Notes: generated by a model not told the origin, from the sequence alone. A DNA stretch of 64,000 nucleotides from Mucilaginibacter sp. SJ (GCF_028993635.1 NZ_CP118631.1:4960001-5024000); one strand, 5' to 3'; shown: positions 34,231 to 41,283, counted from the stretch's first letter. A program made the numbers and translations.

Positions 34231-35718
34231 ATGAAAAAGTCATATATTAAATATATAGCAGGGGCATTTATCCTCATCGCGGCGTCATGTAAAACTGGTG
34301 GCGATATAAATGTTAGTCCCAATCAGTCACCTAACGTACAAACAGGTTATATGTTAACCAGTGCGTTGCAGTTTTTAGGCGGCATAAATGGTGCCGGTGC
34401 AACAACTAATATTAACTCTTTTGCCGGCGAACTGTATTCGCAATACATTTCGGAAACATATTACACCAACGAATCGCAGTTTGCCTTAAAGCAATATGAT
34501 TATCAAACCTATTATACGGGCCCGTTGCTTGATTTGAAAACAATAATCAATGTCAATAGTGATCCGGCTAAAAAAAACCTGGCGTCAACCACCAAATTTG
34601 GAACCAATAACGATCAGATAGCTTCTGCAAGGATCTTGTCGGCGTTTATTTATCTAACCATGACCGATAGGTGGGGGGATATTCCTTATACCCAGGCTTT
34701 GAGTGGAGCAAGCAACTTTTCGCCGGCTTTTGATGCACAAAAAGATGTGTATACCGCATTAATGAAAGAACTGGATGAGGCGCAAGCCCAACTGGGCACT
34801 ACCAACTCGTTAACAGGTGATATTTTATTTAATGGTAATAATATCCGCTGGAAACATTGGGCCAATGCGTTACACGCTATAATGGCGCTGAGGCTTTCGA
34901 AAGTTGACCCCGCTACAGGGAAGACAGAGTTTGCCAAAGCTGTTGCAGGTGGCCTGATGACGTCAAATGATGACAATGCTACCTATAAATATAGCAGCGC
35001 ACAAACTAACGAGAATCCATACTTTACTAATTACCGTAACCGTTATGATTATGCTGTTAGCTCATTGCTGGTAACTACCCTGAAAGGGCTTAATGATCCA
35101 CGACTTGCTGTTTATGCTGCTCCAACTGCATCTAACACCATTGTTGGATTGCCTTACGGCACTTATGGCGATGCCTTAGGTAATTATAGCGCAGGTACAA
35201 GAGATGCTCCGGGTAATATTTCTTTAATAGGTACAGCGTTGTCTGACGCCAGTTCACCATCTGTGTGGACTTCATACGCCCAGGTGCTGTTTATGCAAGC
35301 CGAAGCCGCCCATCTTAACTGGATACCAGGTGGCGATGGCGCCGCCGCCGATTTCTATAATAAAGGCGTAACCGCATCTTTAGAGCAAAATGGCATCAGT
35401 TCAGCTGATGTGGCAACTTACCTTGGACAGGCATCGGTGAAATTTAACGCCAGTACTGCTTTAGACCAGATCCTCACCCAAAAATGGATAGCTAACTTCC
35501 TTGGTGACGGTTGGGAGTCATGGGCCGAATATCGTCGCACTGGCTTACCTAAATTGCTTGACCCGGTTCCGGGGTCATTAAGCCCGGGCCAGAGAATTCC
35601 GCGCAGGCAGCAATATCCTCAAACCGAGCACGATCTTAACTTAACCAATTATAATGCAGTAATAGCCCGTCAAGGCCCTGATGCGTTAAATACAAGGGTT
35701 TATTGGGATAAACAATAA
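34231..35718 (+). CDS. SusD/RagB-family surface lipoprotein
   Basis: The surface-exposed lid and glycan-binding partner of the SusC protein encoded 18 bp upstream. It has 495 residues with lipobox IAASC (Cys20). The fold looks like the SusD-like_2 branch: the N-terminal INVSPNQSPNVQTGYMLTSAL, MTDRWGDIPYTQAL, and a C-terminal TQKWIANFLGDGWESWAEYRRTGLP typical of this branch. Repeated helix pairs cover about 80-220. It ends the operon; a hairpin terminator follows. Confidence 0.92.
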   Translation: MKKSYIKYIAGAFILIAASCKTGGDINVSPNQSPNVQTGYMLTSALQFLGGINGAGATTNINSFAGELYSQYISETYYTNESQFALKQYDYQTYYTGPLLDLKTIINVNSDPAKKNLASTTKFGTNNDQIASARILSAFIYLTMTDRWGDIPYTQALSGASNFSPAFDAQKDVYTALMKELDEAQAQLGTTNSLTGDILFNGNNIRWKHWANALHAIMALRLSKVDPATGKTEFAKAVAGGLMTSNDDNATYKYSSAQTNENPYFTNYRNRYDYAVSSLLVTTLKGLNDPRLAVYAAPTASNTIVGLPYGTYGDALGNYSAGTRDAPGNISLIGTALSDASSPSVWTSYAQVLFMQAEAAHLNWIPGGDGAAADFYNKGVTASLEQNGISSADVATYLGQASVKFNASTALDQILTQKWIANFLGDGWESWAEYRRTGLPKLLDPVPGSLSPGQRIPRRQQYPQTEHDLNLTNYNAVIARQGPDALNTRVYWDKQ

Positions 35719-35746
35719 TTTCGTGATAAGATCCTTAGTATTTAAT

Positions 35747-35785
35747 AACAAAGGCTGCATTGGCGGCCTTTGTTGGTTATGTGTG
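35747..35785 (+). terminator. Terminator of the susC-susD operon
   Basis: AACAAAGGC (35747-35755) pairs with GCCTTTGTT (35766-35774) around a 10 nt loop; the downstream T content is modest. Confidence 0.65.
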
Positions 35786-36064
35786 TTTTATAGAATGGAG
35801 CTTTTATACGTTATTAACATAGTGGATTTAAAGTAATTTAACAGATGGCGTTTTGAATAAACTGTCTTAGTTTGCCCTAAAGGGTAATTATTGACGAGAA
35901 CTTTAAAGTGGTGATGCTTTACGGCCTGGTATCGTCAATCTCCATTGTGAGATTACTTGGATGGATCTCTGAAAAATAAATCAGTCTGCCTTCACTGTGT
36001 TGTTCAGTTTATATTTAAGGTAAGTATTTAAAGGTTTGTATAAGGAGATAGTGTTTGTAAATAT

Positions 36065-36072
36065 TAAATTTG
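36065..36072 (+). promoter_or_regulatory. Candidate -7 element for the DUF3592-like gene
   Basis: TAAATTTG is a perfect TAnnTTTG match 35 nt before the ATG at 36108. It lies inside the longer reading frame that starts at 36036, which argues for the shorter start. Confidence 0.5.
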
Positions 36073-36107
36073 TATTCCTGCAAAAACTTGAGTTTATAAA
36101 GTACATT

Positions 36108-36428
36108 ATGACAAGAGAAAAATCAGGGAAAATTATTTTCATTATCGCGGGCGTTATTGTTTTACTGGGTGTTATAGGGGATATTAACTATAAAAGGGAC
36201 AAAAAAGCAGCATTAAAAGATGGGATAATGGTTAAAGGGATTATAGTAGAAAAGCGGAAAGCCAGGGGTACTACTATTATTTATGTAGAATATAATTATG
36301 AAGGTGTGCGATTACAGTCGGATTTTTCGGCACCAAATGACACTTTCAAAATTAATGAAGAAGTTATCCTGAAAATTTCAAAGCAAAAGCCAGGTGAATA
36401 CGTAGAATTTATTGATAAGGCGAGATAA
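36108..36428 (+). CDS. Small membrane-anchored protein, DUF3592-like
   Basis: 106 residues. A basic N-terminus (MTREKSGK) precedes one membrane segment (about 9-27, IIFIIAGVIVLLGVIG), then a soluble beta-rich domain (VKGIIVEKRKARGTTIIYVEYNYEGVRLQSDFSAP ... EEVILKISKQKPGEY). This pattern of an anchor plus a small OB-like domain resembles DUF3592-type proteins. A TTG start at 36036 would add 24 residues but would place the promoter box inside the gene. Function unknown; the gene stands alone. Confidence 0.65.
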   Translation: MTREKSGKIIFIIAGVIVLLGVIGDINYKRDKKAALKDGIMVKGIIVEKRKARGTTIIYVEYNYEGVRLQSDFSAPNDTFKINEEVILKISKQKPGEYVEFIDKAR

Positions 36429-36524
36429 GTACATGATGTAATGTTTTTGTGAGCCTCTTTACAGTTTAAACATTAAACAGGAGGACAACAACATAACTGC
36501 TAAAAAAATAATTCCGGCTCTCTC

Positions 36525-36555
36525 TTTGATATTCAAAACATTGTGGTTATCTTTG
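36525..36555 (+). promoter_or_regulatory. Consensus promoter of rpsU
   Basis: TTTG (36525-36528), a 19 nt spacer, TATCTTTG (36548-36555). Transcription should start near 36558-36562, giving a leader of about 27 nt that begins almost at the SD. Confidence 0.75.
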
Positions 36556-36564
36556 CCCTCCCTT

Positions 36565-36574
36565 GAAAGGAGGT
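36565..36574 (+). promoter_or_regulatory. Extended Shine-Dalgarno sequence of rpsU
   Basis: GAAAGGAGGT is complementary over 10 nt to the 3' end of 16S rRNA (ACCUCCUUUC) and lies 12 nt before the ATG. SD sequences are almost absent from this genome window, so this is exceptional. In Bacteroidota a very strong SD on rpsU is linked to autoregulation by bS21. Confidence 0.9.
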
Positions 36575-36586
36575 ATTTTAGGAATT

Positions 36587-36778
36587 ATGATCATTATTAA
36601 CGTAAAAGACGGCGAATCATTAGACAAAGCATTGAAACGCTTCAAAAAGAAATTCGAAAAAACAGGTGTTTTAAGAGAACTACGCAGTCGTCAGGCTTTC
36701 GAAAAAAAATCTGTAACCCGTCGTCATGTTGTTAAACATGCTATCTATAAACAGACTTTAAACCAGGAAACTGTTTAA
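36587..36778 (+). CDS. rpsU: 30S ribosomal protein bS21
   Basis: A 63-residue basic ribosomal protein of the 30S platform. MIIINVKDGESLDKALKRFKKKFEKTG and the C-terminal RRHVVKHAIYKQ are characteristic. ATG 36587 is chosen because it gives the family N-terminus and correct spacing to the strong SD. In Bacteroidota bS21, with bS18 and bS6, is known to sequester the anti-SD tail of 16S rRNA. Ribosomes lacking bS21 then translate rpsU through its SD, closing a feedback loop. It is followed by xerC and hpf with a hairpin in between. Confidence 0.95.
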   Translation: MIIINVKDGESLDKALKRFKKKFEKTGVLRELRSRQAFEKKSVTRRHVVKHAIYKQTLNQETV

Positions 36779-36802
36779 TTCTTTTTTGTTGAAAAGAATT
36801 AA
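36775..36802 (+). terminator. AT-rich hairpin after rpsU
   Basis: TTAATTCTTTT (36775-36785) pairs perfectly with 36792-36802 across 6 nt; it starts in the rpsU stop codon. It could be a partial terminator or a 3' stabiliser. Confidence 0.5.
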
Positions 36803-36823
36803 TTAATTTCTTGACACTATATT

Positions 36824-36869
36824 AAAACTATTTGTACATTCATCATCCCGGATGTATAAATAGTTTTTT
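36824..36869 (+). terminator. Terminator-like hairpin ending at the xerC start codon
   Basis: AAAACTATTTGTACAT (36824-36839) pairs with 36852-36867 at 15 of 16 positions around a 12 nt loop. A run of six T (36864-36869) follows, and the xerC ATG begins at 36870. Confidence 0.65.
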
Positions 36870-37781
36870 ATGTTTTTAGAGCGTTTTATCCAGTACATCA
36901 AGTACGAAAAGCGGTATTCAGTGCATACTGTTTCCGCATATCAGTCTGATCTGGATCAATTTATGCGCTTTTTAAACAATCCCGGCGGTGCCGATCCCGC
37001 ACCCGAGCCGGTTATTACCCATCCATCGCAGGTAAGCTACCATGACATCCGTAACTGGATGGTTGAGCTTATTGATCAAAAACTTGCCGGCCGTTCGGTT
37101 AACCGTAAAATGGCCACATTACGCAAATACTTTAAATTTTTATTGCAGGAAGGTGTTGTTGAAACTAACCCGGTATCCAGGGTACGGTCGCAAAAAGTTG
37201 CTAAAACGTTGCCCGTAGTGGTTGAAGATACGCGCCTCACAAAAATGTTAGATAGTGATGACATTTTTACAAATGATTTTCCCGGCCTGCGCGATAAGCT
37301 TGTTATTGAAATGTTATTCGGCACCGGCATCCGGCTTGCCGAATTGTTAGGCATTAAAGAACAGGACATTAGCTTTGAGGGGGGAGTGGTAAAGGTATTG
37401 GGTAAGCGTAACAAAGAGCGCATTATTCCTATTAATAATGAACTGAAGATTCTGCTGCCCGAATATCTGGAGGTAAAGAAAAATCAAAATTTTGATAACA
37501 ATTCCTTCACATTAATCGTTACAAATAAAGGAGCCGATGCTTATCCGAAATTGATTTATTTAATAGTGCAGAAATACCTATCTAACATATCAACTCAAAA
37601 TAAACGGAGCCCACATGTGCTCAGGCACACCTTTGCAACCACTATGCTAAATAACGGGGCCGATTTAAATTCAATTAAAGAGCTTTTGGGGCACGCTAAC
37701 CTGAGCGCAACCCAAATTTACACACACAATTCAGTTGAAAGACTAAAATCTATTTATAAACTCGCCCATCCAAAGGCTTAA
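36870..37781 (+). CDS. xerC: Tyrosine recombinase XerC-like
   Basis: A site-specific recombinase that resolves chromosome dimers at dif with a partner. The 303 residues comprise an N-terminal SAM-like core-binding domain (about 1-95; IKYEKRYSVHTVSAYQSDL) and a catalytic domain with the full set R155, K179, H249, R252, H275 and Y284 (GTGIRLAEL, HVLRHTFATTML, LGHANLSATQIYTH). This is a housekeeping Xer by length and context. The location between rpsU and hpf is, from memory, conserved in related genomes. No attachment sites are visible, so it is not an element integrase. It has a hairpin directly before its ATG. Confidence 0.92.
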   Translation: MFLERFIQYIKYEKRYSVHTVSAYQSDLDQFMRFLNNPGGADPAPEPVITHPSQVSYHDIRNWMVELIDQKLAGRSVNRKMATLRKYFKFLLQEGVVETNPVSRVRSQKVAKTLPVVVEDTRLTKMLDSDDIFTNDFPGLRDKLVIEMLFGTGIRLAELLGIKEQDISFEGGVVKVLGKRNKERIIPINNELKILLPEYLEVKKNQNFDNNSFTLIVTNKGADAYPKLIYLIVQKYLSNISTQNKRSPHVLRHTFATTMLNNGADLNSIKELLGHANLSATQIYTHNSVERLKSIYKLAHPKA

Positions 37782-37789
37782 AAAGGAGG
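37780..37789 (+). promoter_or_regulatory. Strong Shine-Dalgarno sequence of hpf
   Basis: AAAAAGGAGG overlaps the xerC stop codon and ends 4 nt before the hpf ATG. AAAGGAGG is complementary over 8 nt to the 16S 3' end. Confidence 0.85.
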
Positions 37790-37793
37790 AAAC

Positions 37794-38141
37794 ATGAAAA
37801 TTACAGTGCAGTCAATTCATTTCACCGCAGACAGGAAACTTTTAGATTTTATTCAGAAAAAAGCTGATAAGCTTGATACGTTTTATGACCATATTATTAG
37901 CGGTGAAGTTTACTTAAAGCTTGAGAATGTGGAAGATGAATGTAATAAGATAACGGAGATCAAATTATTGCTACCCGGAAATCAAATATTTGCAAAAGAG
38001 AAATGTAAGAGTTTTGAGGAAGCTACCGATCTGGCGGTGGAAAGCCTGAGGAAGCAAATTGAAAAGCATAAACAAAAGAAAGCCCTTGCTGATGCTACAG
38101 CAAAAAAAGCTGTTTTGACGGCAGTTGAGGAGGGTTTTTAA
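37794..38141 (+). CDS. hpf: Ribosome hibernation-promoting factor (short HPF/RaiA type)
   Basis: A 115-residue protein that binds the 30S decoding centre and inactivates ribosomes in stationary phase. The sequence begins MKITVQSIHFTADRKLLDFIQKKADKLDTFYDHI, then VYLKLEN and a Lys-rich C-terminal helix (ESLRKQIEKHKQKK). It lacks the dimerisation tail of long HPF. The start lies 12 nt after the xerC stop and carries the second strongest SD in the window. That sets it apart from the SD-less neighbours and suggests the same translational control as rpsU. A terminator follows 28 nt after the stop. Confidence 0.93.
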   Translation: MKITVQSIHFTADRKLLDFIQKKADKLDTFYDHIISGEVYLKLENVEDECNKITEIKLLLPGNQIFAKEKCKSFEEATDLAVESLRKQIEKHKQKKALADATAKKAVLTAVEEGF

Positions 38142-38169
38142 TATTATAAAAAGGCTTGTTTTAAGCCCA

Positions 38170-38202
38170 AATCGGCAGGTTTTTAGCCTGCCGATTTTTT
38201 TT
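38170..38202 (+). terminator. Terminator of the rpsU-xerC-hpf unit
   Basis: AATCGGCAGG and its complement (38187-38196) with a 7 nt loop, followed by eight T. Confidence 0.93.
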
Positions 38203-38212
38203 GATAAAAAAT

Positions 38213-38242
38213 TTTGACGTGGTGTTATTTTTTGTAGATTTG
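38213..38242 (+). promoter_or_regulatory. Promoter P1 of the tRNA-tuf operon
   Basis: TTTG (38213-38216), an 18 nt spacer, TAGATTTG (38235-38242). It starts 10 nt after the hpf terminator. A short GC-containing hairpin (about 38250-38276) follows the predicted start. Confidence 0.7.
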
Positions 38243-38316
38243 CAGTCCCTTTCGGGGAGGTATTTAACGCCTCGAAAAAAAGTTGAAATAGTTCTTTAAA
38301 ATATCAAAAAGCTTAT

Positions 38317-38324
38317 TACTTTTG
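38317..38324 (+). promoter_or_regulatory. Candidate promoter P2 of the tRNA-tuf operon
   Basis: TACTTTTG is a second perfect TAnnTTTG box, 82 nt downstream of P1 and 58 nt before the first tRNA. No -33 TTTG is visible. Confidence 0.45.
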
Positions 38325-38382
38325 CGCTCCATTATCGAAAGCCCATTAAGGTTTGGGTAATGTAAAGGCAAGATAAATATAA

Positions 38383-38455
<73 letters not shown>

Positions 38456-38520
38456 CAGTTTTTTTCGGATTGAGGTATTTAGCTTCAATTTTGGATATCG
38501 CAAATCCGGAAACAACTACC

Positions 38521-38601
38521 GGGGGGATACCAGAGCGGTCAAATGGGACGGACTGTAAATCCGTTGCTTCGGCTACGAAGGTTCGAATCCTTCTCCCCCC
38601 A
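38521..38601 (+). tRNA. tRNA-Tyr (anticodon GTA)
   Basis: 81 nt with acceptor GGGGGGA/TCCCCCC, anticodon loop CTGTAAA, a long variable arm (TTGCTTCGGCTACGAA) typical of bacterial tRNA-Tyr, and discriminator A. CCA is not encoded. Confidence 0.95.
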
Positions 38602-38608
38602 CTTATTT

Positions 38609-38677
38609 GAATGAGTGATTTGATGAGTTAGTGATTTAGTGAATGCTAAAATCACCAATTCACTAAATCACTCATTC
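38609..38677 (+). repeat. Inverted repeat between tRNA-Tyr and tRNA-Gly
   Basis: A 27 nt arm (38609-38635, GAATGAGTGATTT...) pairs with 38651-38677 at 23 of 27 positions around a 15 nt loop. It is built from AGTGATTTAGTGAA words, the same as at 47419-47560. Confidence 0.85.
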
Positions 38678-38689
38678 ATTAATTAATAA

Positions 38690-38762
38690 GCGGAAGTAGC
38701 TCAGTTGGTAGAGCGATAGCCTTCCAAGCTATAGGTCGCGAGTTCGAACCTCGTCTTCCGCT
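38690..38762 (+). tRNA. tRNA-Gly (anticodon TCC)
   Basis: 73 nt; acceptor GCGGAAG/CTTCCGC, anticodon loop CTTCCAA, T arm GAGTTCGAACCTC, discriminator T. CCA is not encoded. Confidence 0.95.
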
Positions 38763-38765
38763 CGG

Positions 38766-38850
38766 TTGGTTCATTAGTTGGTTGGTTTATTTGTTCATTA
38801 GTAATAACCGCAAAAACCAATGAACTAATTAACGAGTGAACCAATGAACA
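38766..38850 (+). repeat. Inverted repeat between tRNA-Gly and tRNA-Thr
   Basis: GGTTCATTAG/GGTTGGTTTATTTGTTCA words on the left are mirrored by AACCAATGAACTAATTAACG and GTGAACCAATGAAC on the right. The arms are complementary at about 23 of 30 positions. Confidence 0.8.
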
Positions 38851-38859
38851 AAAAAATAA

Positions 38860-38931
<72 letters not shown>

Positions 38932-38989
38932 CGGTGTTATAAAACATACATTAAAGTTAAAATTAACCTACAAAAATAATTTATAGATC

Positions 38990-40177
38990 ATGGCAAAAGA
39001 AAAGTTTGACCGCAGTAAGCCGCACTTAAACATCGGTACAATCGGTCACGTTGACCACGGTAAAACAACCCTTACCGCAGCTATTACTAAAGTTTTGGCT
39101 GATGCAGGTTTATCAGAAGCTCGTTCATTTGATTCAATTGACTCGGCTCCTGAAGAAAAAGAACGTGGTATTACCATCAACACTGCCCACGTTGAATATT
39201 CAACAGCTAACCGTCACTATGCACACGTTGACTGTCCAGGTCACGCGGATTATGTGAAAAACATGGTTACTGGTGCTGCGCAAATGGACGGTGCAATCAT
39301 CGTAGTTGCTGCAACTGATGGTCCGATGCCACAAACTCGTGAGCACATCCTGTTAGCTCGTCAGGTAGGTGTACCTGCACTTGTTGTTTTCATGAACAAA
39401 GTTGACATGGTTGATGATCCGGAATTATTAGAGTTAGTAGAAATGGAAGTTCGTGAATTATTATCATTCTACGAATTCCCAGGCGATGATATCCCAGTTA
39501 TCCAGGGTTCTGCATTAGGTGGCCTTAACGGCGATCCTACCTGGGTTGGTAAAATCATGGAGTTGATGGATGCTGTAGATAGCTACATCCCAATCCCTCC
39601 ACGTTTGACAGATCTTCCTTTCTTAATGCCTGTTGAAGACGTGTTCTCAATCACTGGTCGTGGTACTGTTGCTACCGGTCGTATTGAGCGTGGTGTAATC
39701 AACTCTGGTGAGCCTGTTGATATCCTGGGTATGGGTGCTGAGAACTTGAAATCAACCGTAACTGGTGTTGAGATGTTCCGCAAAATCCTTGACCGTGGTG
39801 AAGCTGGTGACAACGTAGGTTTATTGTTACGTGGTATTGAGAAAACTGATATCCGTCGTGGTATGGTTATCTGCAAACCAGGTTCAGTAACTCCTCACAC
39901 CGATTTCAAAGCAGAAGTTTACGTATTATCAAAAGCAGAAGGTGGCCGTCACACTCCATTCTTCAACAAATACCGCCCGCAATTCTATTTCCGTACCACT
40001 GACGTTACTGGTGAGATTTCATTGGAACCAGGTGTAGAAATGGTTATGCCAGGTGATAACGTTACCATCACTGTAAAACTGATCAACGCTATCGCAATGG
40101 AAAAAGGCTTACGTTTCGCTATCCGTGAAGGTGGTCGTACCGTAGGTGCTGGTCAGGTAACTGAAATCTTGAAATAA
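38990..40177 (+). CDS. tuf: Translation elongation factor EF-Tu
   Basis: The GTPase that delivers aminoacyl-tRNA to the ribosomal A site. It has 395 residues. P-loop GHVDHGKT (19-26), switch I with RGITINTAHVEY, DCPGHADY (G3), NKVDMVD (G4) and GSALGG (G5) are followed by two beta-barrel domains ending FAIREGGRTVGAGQVTEILK. Codon use is strongly biased towards few codons. It is co-transcribed with four upstream tRNA genes, has no SD, and is closed by a strong hairpin. Confidence 0.98.
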   Translation: MAKEKFDRSKPHLNIGTIGHVDHGKTTLTAAITKVLADAGLSEARSFDSIDSAPEEKERGITINTAHVEYSTANRHYAHVDCPGHADYVKNMVTGAAQMDGAIIVVAATDGPMPQTREHILLARQVGVPALVVFMNKVDMVDDPELLELVEMEVRELLSFYEFPGDDIPVIQGSALGGLNGDPTWVGKIMELMDAVDSYIPIPPRLTDLPFLMPVEDVFSITGRGTVATGRIERGVINSGEPVDILGMGAENLKSTVTGVEMFRKILDRGEAGDNVGLLLRGIEKTDIRRGMVICKPGSVTPHTDFKAEVYVLSKAEGGRHTPFFNKYRPQFYFRTTDVTGEISLEPGVEMVMPGDNVTITVKLINAIAMEKGLRFAIREGGRTVGAGQVTEILK

Positions 40178-40204
40178 TAATATTTCAATAAAAAGGTTAA
40201 TTTG

Positions 40205-40249
40205 AAAACATAAGTTTAGCCTTTAACGGCAAACTTATGTTTTCTTATT
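40205..40249 (+). terminator. Terminator of tuf
   Basis: AAAACATAAGTTT (40205-40217) pairs perfectly with 40231-40243, with an inner GCC/GGC stem and a following TTTTCTTATT. Confidence 0.88.
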
Positions 40250-40260
40250 ATAAATAACAC

Positions 40261-40331
40261 ACGGGAATAGTTCAACGGTAGAATAGAGGTCTCCAAAACC
40301 TTTGATCAGGGTTCGAATCCTTGTTCCCGTG
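40261..40331 (+). tRNA. tRNA-Trp (anticodon CCA)
   Basis: 71 nt; acceptor ACGGGAA/TTCCCGT, anticodon loop CTCCAAA, discriminator G. It lies directly between the tuf terminator and secE, a common arrangement for this locus. Confidence 0.95.
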
Positions 40332-40349
40332 CTTAAGCACAATATAAAA

Positions 40350-40544
40350 ATGGCAGGCGTAGCTGAATATATTAAAGAGTCATACATCGAGTTAACCGAA
40401 AAGGTTACCTGGCCTACGTGGCGCGAGCTTCAAAGCAGCGCTGTTTTGGTATTGGTTGCCGCTATAATTATTGCGCTGGTTATCTTAGGTATGGACCAGA
40501 TCATTAATTATTTGCTTAAACTGTTTTACACATCACTAACATAA
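40350..40544 (+). CDS. secE: Preprotein translocase subunit SecE
   Basis: A 64-residue single-pass form of the SecYEG clamp subunit. GVAEYIKESYIELTEKVTWPTWRELQSS is the conserved amphipathic helix plus the W-P-T-W-R-E hinge, followed by one membrane segment (about 30-55). ATG 40350 lies 18 nt after the tRNA-Trp gene; a longer frame starting at 40302 would overlap the tRNA. It is co-transcribed with nusG 17 bp downstream. Confidence 0.95.
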   Translation: MAGVAEYIKESYIELTEKVTWPTWRELQSSAVLVLVAAIIIALVILGMDQIINYLLKLFYTSLT

Positions 40545-40561
40545 TATCAGGGGAGACGGAG

Positions 40562-41104
40562 ATGAGTGATCAATTGAAATGGTATGTAGTTAGGGCTATT
40601 AGTGGTAAGGAAAAGAAAGTTAAACAATACATAGATGCCGAAATTAGCCGTTTGGGCATTAGTCATTTGGTACCACAGGTATTAATACCTACCGAGAAGT
40701 ATTACCAGATGCGTGATGGAAAGAAGATCGCGAAAGAGCGTAACTACTTTCCGGGCTATGTGCTTATGGAAGCCGTTTTAGATGGCGAAACCGAACACAT
40801 TATTAAAAATATAAACAGTGTTATAGGTTTTCTGGGTGATAAAGCCGGAAATGCTATACCGCTTCGCCAGTCAGAAGTTAACCGTATTTTAGGTAAGGTT
40901 GACGAGATGAGCACACAGGGCGAAACCATGAATGTTCCTTATTATGTTGGTGAGGCCGTTAAAGTTATGGACGGGCCTTTCAACGGTTTCAGCGGGGTTA
41001 TTGAAGAGGTTAACGAAGAGAAAAAGAAACTGAAGGTAATGGTAAAGATATTCGGGCGCCGTACGCCGCTTGAATTAAATTACATGCAGGTAGAGAAAGA
41101 ATAG
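40562..41104 (+). CDS. nusG: Transcription termination/antitermination protein NusG
   Basis: Binds the RNA polymerase clamp and links it to Rho or the ribosome. It has 180 residues. The NGN domain (about 1-115; KWYVVRAISGKEKKVKQYI, NYFPGYVLMEA, VIGFLG) is followed by a C-terminal KOW domain (about 125-180; EAVKVMDGPFNGFSGVIEEVNEEKKKLKV). GGGGAGACGGAG before the ATG is a weak SD-like sequence. The gene sits in the conserved secE-nusG-rplK order. Confidence 0.97.
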   Translation: MSDQLKWYVVRAISGKEKKVKQYIDAEISRLGISHLVPQVLIPTEKYYQMRDGKKIAKERNYFPGYVLMEAVLDGETEHIIKNINSVIGFLGDKAGNAIPLRQSEVNRILGKVDEMSTQGETMNVPYYVGEAVKVMDGPFNGFSGVIEEVNEEKKKLKVMVKIFGRRTPLELNYMQVEKE

Positions 41105-41113
41105 TTTTCAAAT

Positions 41114-41220
41114 AATTTCGGATGTCGGATTTTCGATTTCGAAATTATTGAATTTAAAATATAAGATGAAAGAAGCGGGAGTTAAATCCGAAATGGAAAT
41201 TCCCAAATCCGAAATCGACA
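41114..41220 (+). repeat. Inverted repeat between nusG and rplK
   Basis: TTTCGGATGTCGGATTTTCG (about 41116-41135) is mirrored by AAATCCGAAATGG and AAATCCGAAATCGACA (about 41184-41220). It uses the same TTTCGGA words as the ridA-recG gap. Confidence 0.75.
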
Positions 41221-41283
41221 CAATCTTAAATGTTACTTAGCTTCCACTTACTAACATTGAGTTTATAATTAAAGTAAATTAAA

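Larger units (their letters stand above)
35719..36107 (+). other. 389 bp gap after susD
   Basis: Apart from the terminator at 35747 and a promoter box at 36065, I see only a small dyad (AATCTC/GAGATT at 35937-35954) and AT-rich sequence. A 21-codon hydrophobic reading frame at 35914-35979 is not supported. Confidence 0.5.

Noticed and set aside
35914..35979. A 21-codon hydrophobic reading frame (MLYGLVSSISIVRLLGWISEK) after susD
   Set aside because: No promoter box or start context, and it overlaps a small dyad; a frame this short is expected by chance.
36479..36484. AGGAGG in the gap before rpsU
   Set aside because: No start codon follows at a useful distance and it lies upstream of the rpsU promoter, so it is not in the mRNA.
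36870..37781. xerC as the integrase of a mobile element at the tRNA cluster
   Set aside because: Its position in the rpsU-xerC-hpf order, the lack of attachment-site repeats at the tRNA ends and the absence of cargo genes indicate a housekeeping Xer recombinase.
38602..38850. CRISPR-like array among the tRNA genes
   Set aside because: The repeats are imperfect inverted repeats of differing words, not equally spaced direct repeats with unique spacers, and there are no cas genes.
40302..40349. A longer secE reading frame
   Set aside because: It would begin inside the tRNA-Trp gene; the ATG at 40350 gives the normal SecE N-terminus.
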